DNA from: an uncultured Prevotella sp.
Lineage (GTDB): Bacteria > Bacteroidota > Bacteroidia > Bacteroidales > Bacteroidaceae
Length of the DNA stretch: 17,583 nucleotides
Direction: 5' to 3'
NCBI GenBank assembly: GCA_900543155.1
Contig: UQQN01000047.1
Location: forward strand, 1 to 17,583
Part shown: positions 14,545 to 17,583 of the stretch, piece by piece
Numbering within the stretch: position 1 is the first letter of the stretch
Layout: each line of letters begins with the position of its first letter
Made by a program: the position numbers and the translations under genes
The notes under the pieces: generated by a model
What the model saw: the letters and a program-made list of their open reading frames with translations, nothing else
The model's database searches: none
Told to the model about the DNA's origin: nothing

Positions 14545-14764
14545 CTCCGTTCGAGCTCCGTTCGTTCTCCGTTCGTTCTCCGTTCATCCTCCGTTCATCC
14601 TCCGTTCGAGCTCCGTTCATCCTCCGTTCGAGCTCCGTTCATCCTCCGTTCGAGCTCCGTTCGAGCTCCGTTCAAGCTCCGTTCGTTCTCCGTTCATCCT
14701 CCGTTCATCCTCCGTTCGAGCTCCGTTCGTTCTCCGTTCATTCTCCGTTCATTCTCCGTTCGGC
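14545..14764 (+). repeat. 20-unit 11-bp tandem array, CTCCGTTC plus three variable bases
   Basis: Twenty contiguous units of exactly 11 bp. The first eight bases, CTCCGTTC, are identical in all twenty. The last three, in order, are GAG, GTT, GTT, ATC, ATC, GAG, ATC, GAG, ATC, GAG, GAG, AAG, GTT, ATC, ATC, GAG, GTT, ATT, ATT, GGC. Only six triplets occur. The block GTT-ATC-ATC-GAG appears at units 3-6 and 13-16, pointing to an internal 110-bp duplication. No + strand frame contains a stop within the array, and because 11 is not a multiple of three each frame would give an 11-residue periodic peptide; I do not support it as a gene. The array is much more GC-rich than its flanks. Confidence 0.95.
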
Positions 14765-14765
14765 G

Positions 14766-14842
14766 ATCGAAGAATGATCGAAGAAATATCGAAGAAATAT
14801 CGGAGAATCATCGGAGGCAAGACGGAGATGTATCGAAACTCT
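14766..14842 (-). repeat. Second, diverged 11-bp array in inverted orientation
   Basis: Seven consecutive 11-bp segments beginning ATCGAAGAATG, ATCGAAGAAAT, ATCGAAGAAAT, ATCGGAGAATC, ATCGGAGGCAA, GACGGAGATGT and ATCGAAACTCT. Read on the - strand the better ones become CTCCGATGATT, CTCCGATATTT and CTTCGATATTT, clearly related to the CTCCGTTCNTT units of the upstream array. The two arrays meet head to head around 14763, where CATTCTCCGTTCG (14750-14762) and CGATCGAAGAATG (14764-14776) pair at 11 of 13 positions. Confidence 0.75.
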
Positions 14843-15008
14843 AACGGGAAGTCAAGGGAAAGGCGACCCAAACAAAAACTTTATTTTTGCGTCAAATGAC
14901 ATTTTGAAATCTGTACGCCATTGCGATACAAAAAATATTTTTTCCCAATAAACACTGGGGGAGTGAGCCGATTTTGACATTTCGAAATACCACAAATTTG
15001 CCAAAAAA

Positions 15009-15040
15009 TTTGGAATCCGCTTTTTCGTGTTGTAACTTTG
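15009..15040 (+). promoter_or_regulatory. Consensus Bacteroidota promoter without an assignable gene
   Basis: TTTG (15009-15012) and TAACTTTG (15033-15040) have a 20-bp spacer, an exact match to the -33/-7 pattern. A start of transcription near 15045 would read toward rsmF on the opposite strand. The only following frame of note opens at ATG 15091 (71 aa) and runs through the rsmF terminator hairpin, so it is not convincing; a non-coding transcript or a relic promoter is as likely. Confidence 0.5.
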
Positions 15041-15235
15041 TACTCGCAAGCTTGCTAAAACACGCTCCATTTTGGCGGATAAGAATTCCGATGTCATTCC
15101 GATATCATACCGAAGGAACTCAATACGCTTTTTGGAGCTATTTTCTAACCTTAAAACTCATTTCATTATGGCAAAAATTTTCTTTTTCCCCGATAAAACA
15201 TCTCTGTCCAAAATTCAAACTTAGTTCTGGTGGCG

Positions 15236-15291
15236 AAAAAAACATCGGAACTGAAAAGGATGATATGAAAAATCCTTTAGAAGTTCCGATG
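15236..15291 (-). terminator. Intrinsic terminator of the thyA-rsmF transcript
   Basis: On the - strand a two-part stem (outer CATCGGAACT with AGTTCCGATG, 15243-15252 and 15282-15291; inner AAAGGAT with ATCCTTT, 15255-15261 and 15272-15278) is followed by seven T residues (15236-15242). It starts about 11 nt after the rsmF stop codon. No T-tract follows on the + strand, so it works in one direction. Confidence 0.9.
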
Positions 15292-15302
15292 AAACAAGTT
15301 CG

Positions 15303-16673
15303 TTAATTTCTGATTCTCCACTCTTGTGGATATAGATTGTTGGCACGATTGCCTAAATTGTTGACAAAGCCTAAAGCATGCCCCTTGTAGCAAACCACCA
15401 CATAGCCACGTGGCGCATCAGGAGGTAGCGTAATCGCCTCACGACGCAAGTATGACAAAGCCTCAGAAGTGGAGAGTTCAACAGAAGGAAAAGCAGTTGC
15501 AGCCTTTTCGGTAGAAAGCGCCAAGGCATGTTGTGGAATCAACTTTTTGCCCTTTTCTTCTACCAGCAAGACACCAGCCGTTAAAGCACGTACTGTGGCA
15601 CAAATGCGTTGCACATCGTCGGCTAAGGTTTGGCGCACGGCAATGATATGTGCCTCGTCAGTGCGGAGTAGCTTGAAGTCGTTGCTATGGTCTAACCAGT
15701 TTGCCACAGCAGCACCGCCCTTAATCGCAGGTTGCTTGCCATCGCGCTTTTTGTTTTTCTTTTCTTTGAACAAAGGAGCAGCCGACGTTTTGCGAAGCAA
15801 GGCAAGAAAAAGACCTTCGCCCTTTGTGCGATGCGGAAAGAAGTGGTAAACAGGTAAGTCTTGGTTGGTTGTATCGCCCGCAATGCCCCAGTCTTTTGGG
15901 GTCGCAATGGGCACTAATTCGGCACCTAACTCTTGGCAAATACGCACCACATTGTCTTCGTTCTCTTGTTGGTTATAGGTGCAAGTGCTATACACCAAAT
16001 AACCTCCTTCGCGCAAGGCGGGCCACACCGATTGCACAATGTCCCATTGGCGAGCAGCACAGGCATCAACTGCCTGAATAGACCATTCGTTTACAGCCCC
16101 TTCGTCTTTGCGAAACATGCCTTCGCCAGAGCAAGGCACATCTGTGGCAATCACATCGAAGAAACTGCCCAATGGCGCAAATTCTTCGGGATAAGCCGAG
16201 GTACACACCACATCGGGTTGCCCCCACTTGGTGAGATTTTCTGCTAAAACTTGCGCACGTTGTCTGATAGGTTCGTTAGCTACGAGCAATGTTCCCATAG
16301 GCAGCAAGCTGCGCCAAAGTGTGCTCTTGCCACCAGGTGCAGCACAGAGGTCGAGCAAGCGTTGTGGCACAAAGTCTGTTGTGATGGTGCGATAGGCTTG
16401 CTCAATGAACATAGATGCAGCCTCTTGCACATAGTAACAACCAGCGTGAAACATGGGGTCGTATGTGAACTTAGGACGTTCTTTAAGATACATGCCTGTT
16501 TCACACCAAGGCACTTCAGATTCGGTTGGGGGAAGGGCTGAGGGGTGCTTCAGGGGGTTGATTCGCACACTGGTAGGCACTTCAGTTTCGGTTAGTGCAT
16601 GGCACAAAGCATTTGCCTCATCGCTGCCCAATAACGATTCTATTTCGTGTAGGAAGTCTTTGGGTAATTCCAT
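15303..16673 (-). CDS. rsmF: RsmF-like rRNA cytosine-C5 methyltransferase (NOL1/NOP2/Sun family)
   Basis: A 456-aa SAM-dependent RNA m5C methyltransferase. An N-terminal RNA-binding region with TSVRINPLK (about 34-42) precedes the Rossmann core: SAM-binding DLCAAPGGKST (108-118), motif IV DVPCSGEGMFRKD with Cys181 (release of product), and motif VI YSTCTYNQQENE with the nucleophile Cys231. After a Lys-rich linker (about 304-315) comes the RsmF-type C-terminal region ending in YKGHALGFVNNLGNRANNLYP, a PUA-like domain. In E. coli RsmF methylates C1407 of 16S rRNA; length and C-terminal domain fit RsmF better than the smaller RsmB, but the exact target here is inferred. The gene follows thyA by 34 nt with no promoter visible between, so it is probably co-transcribed, and it ends at a strong terminator. 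The gene looks complete. Confidence 0.9.
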   Translation of the reverse strand: MELPKDFLHEIESLLGSDEANALCHALTETEVPTSVRINPLKHPSALPPTESEVPWCETGMYLKERPKFTYDPMFHAGCYYVQEAASMFIEQAYRTITTDFVPQRLLDLCAAPGGKSTLWRSLLPMGTLLVANEPIRQRAQVLAENLTKWGQPDVVCTSAYPEEFAPLGSFFDVIATDVPCSGEGMFRKDEGAVNEWSIQAVDACAARQWDIVQSVWPALREGGYLVYSTCTYNQQENEDNVVRICQELGAELVPIATPKDWGIAGDTTNQDLPVYHFFPHRTKGEGLFLALLRKTSAAPLFKEKKNKKRDGKQPAIKGGAAVANWLDHSNDFKLLRTDEAHIIAVRQTLADDVQRICATVRALTAGVLLVEEKGKKLIPQHALALSTEKAATAFPSVELSTSEALSYLRREAITLPPDAPRGYVVVCYKGHALGFVNNLGNRANNLYPQEWRIRN

Positions 16674-16707
16674 TTTTCGATAATCATTATTTCAAAGACC
16701 AAAGTCA

Positions 16708-17502
16708 TTACACCGATACCTTTGCGGCAATGTGTGGCCACGGATCGTAGTCTTCGAGTTTAAAGTCCTCGTACTTAAAGTCGAAAATGTCTTTCACTTC
16801 GGGGTTGATAACCATGCGGGGTAGGGGACGTGGTTCGCGGGTAAGTTGCAAACGGGCTTGGTCTAAGTGGTTAAGATAGAGGTGTGTGTCGCCCGTGGTA
16901 TGCACAAAGTCGCCAGCTTTGAGTCCGGTAACCTGGGCTACCATCATAAGCAACAAGGCATAGCTTGCAATGTTAAAGGGCACGCCAAGGAAGGTATCTG
17001 CTGAACGCTGATAAAGTTGCAGCGACAATCGTCCGTCTGCTACATAAAACTGAAAGAGCAGATGACACGGTGGCAAGTTCATTTTGTCGAGGTCTGCCAC
17101 ATTCCATGCCGACACAATCATGCGACGTGAATCTGGGGTCTCTTTAATTTGACGAATTACCTCTTTGATTTGGTCGATGTGTCCTCCGTTATAGTCGGGC
17201 CATGAACGCCATTGGTAGCCATATATGTGGCCTAAGTCGCCGTCTTCGTCAGCCCACTCATTCCAAATGCGCACACCATTCTCTTGCAAATAATGCACAT
17301 TGGTGTCGCCCTTTAAAAACCACAATAATTCGTGGATGATAGACTTTAGGTGGAGCTTTTTGGTGGTGATAAGCGGAAAACCTTCTTCAAGGTTGAAACG
17401 CATTTGATGTCCAAAAATGCTCTTGGTGCCCGTGCCTGTGCGGTCGGTTTTTACAGCACCATTGTCTAAGATATCTTGTATTAAATTGAGATATTGTTTC
17501 AT
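16708..17502 (-). CDS. thyA: Thymidylate synthase ThyA
   Basis: A 264-aa thymidylate synthase, the same length as the E. coli enzyme. It converts dUMP to dTMP with methylenetetrahydrofolate, giving dihydrofolate. All key residues are visible: Arg21 in DRTGTGT, Arg126-Arg127 in SRRMIVSAWN, the nucleophile Cys146 in LPPCHLLFQFYV, Asp169 in RSADTFLG, Asn177, and His207/Tyr209 in HLYLNH. The C-terminus ends AAKVSV, close to the usual AAPVAV closing segment. The ATG at 17502 is preceded by a -7 box ending 20 nt upstream. No dihydrofolate reductase gene, a frequent neighbour, lies between it and the window end. Downstream is rsmF. Confidence 0.97.
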   Translation of the reverse strand: MKQYLNLIQDILDNGAVKTDRTGTGTKSIFGHQMRFNLEEGFPLITTKKLHLKSIIHELLWFLKGDTNVHYLQENGVRIWNEWADEDGDLGHIYGYQWRSWPDYNGGHIDQIKEVIRQIKETPDSRRMIVSAWNVADLDKMNLPPCHLLFQFYVADGRLSLQLYQRSADTFLGVPFNIASYALLLMMVAQVTGLKAGDFVHTTGDTHLYLNHLDQARLQLTREPRPLPRMVINPEVKDIFDFKYEDFKLEDYDPWPHIAAKVSV

Positions 17503-17522
17503 TCGTAACGTAATATTTTCGG

Positions 17523-17530
17523 CAAAATTA
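17523..17530 (-). promoter_or_regulatory. Bacteroidota -7 box of thyA
   Basis: TAATTTTG on the - strand matches TAnnTTTG; it ends 20 nt before the thyA ATG, predicting a leader of about 16 nt. There is no clear TTTG at the -33 position, which falls instead inside the dyad at 17535-17572. Confidence 0.55.
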
Positions 17531-17534
17531 CCTG

Positions 17535-17572
17535 TTGGCGGAATTAATTTAGTGCATACTTAATTCTGCCAA
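17535..17572. promoter_or_regulatory. 13-bp dyad overlapping the -33 region of thyA
   Basis: TTGGCGGAATTAA (17535-17547) and TTAATTCTGCCAA (17560-17572) are inverted copies with one mismatch and a 12-bp spacer. Neither side is followed by a T-tract, so an operator is more likely than a terminator. It lies 5 bp upstream of the thyA -7 box. Confidence 0.45.
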
Positions 17573-17583
17573 TGGGCTTGTCG

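Noticed and set aside
14545..14764. CRISPR-like or integron-like array.
   Set aside because: Units are 11 bp with only 3 variable bases; there is no room for spacers or attC-like structures.
14489..14899. 136-aa reading frame across the 11-bp array, and a second 84-aa frame (14523-14777).
   Set aside because: The openness follows from a unit without stop triplets; no ribosome-binding site or promoter box, and low-complexity product in every frame.
14974..15306. 110-aa + strand frame (or 71 aa from ATG 15091) after the promoter at 15009-15040.
   Set aside because: It runs through the rsmF terminator hairpin on the opposite strand and shows no recognisable domain.

Overview
The window looks like a chromosomal segment from a Bacteroidota species, most likely order Bacteroidales and plausibly Prevotellaceae. 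The evidence is a one-piece hybrid two-component regulator with an AraC output domain, a TamB gene followed by a lipoprotein-type TamL gene, promoter boxes of the Bacteroidota form TAnnTTTG, and few Shine-Dalgarno sequences. The genus cannot be fixed from the sequence alone.

Layout. Positions 1-300 hold a MITE-like repeat and a C9 tract. At 338-3106 is a hybrid sensor/regulator with a periplasmic sugar-binding-protein-like sensor. At 3267-7859 and 7918-10407 are tamB and tamL on the + strand, a probable envelope-assembly operon; an intrinsic terminator follows at about 10515-10550. From about 10.76 to 13.86 kb lies an accessory islet bracketed by 53-bp inverted repeats and by copies of the same MITE-like repeat. 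On the - strand it reads: a serine-recombinase C-terminal remnant, a small XRE regulator, a cytosine-5 DNA methyltransferase that is broken twice (internal UGA and missing C-terminal motifs), and an intact rhuM gene that starts 2 nt after the truncated methyltransferase. I read this as a decayed restriction-modification locus whose 3' half was replaced by rhuM. From 13.9 to 15.3 kb there is no convincing gene; this stretch holds a 63-bp imperfect palindrome and the most unusual object in the window, an 11-bp-period array (20 units of CTCCGTTC plus three variable bases) that meets a shorter, diverged 11-bp array in inverted orientation. At 15303-17502 on the - strand is a housekeeping pair, thyA followed by an RsmF-like rRNA m5C methyltransferase gene, ending at a strong terminator.

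How the genes work together. TamB and TamL should form a bridge between inner and outer membrane. ThyA (dTMP synthesis) and the rRNA methyltransferase appear co-transcribed. The regulator at 338 should respond to a small periplasmic ligand, probably a sugar, but no polysaccharide-utilisation genes are visible here. All family names come from reading motifs; no database search was run.
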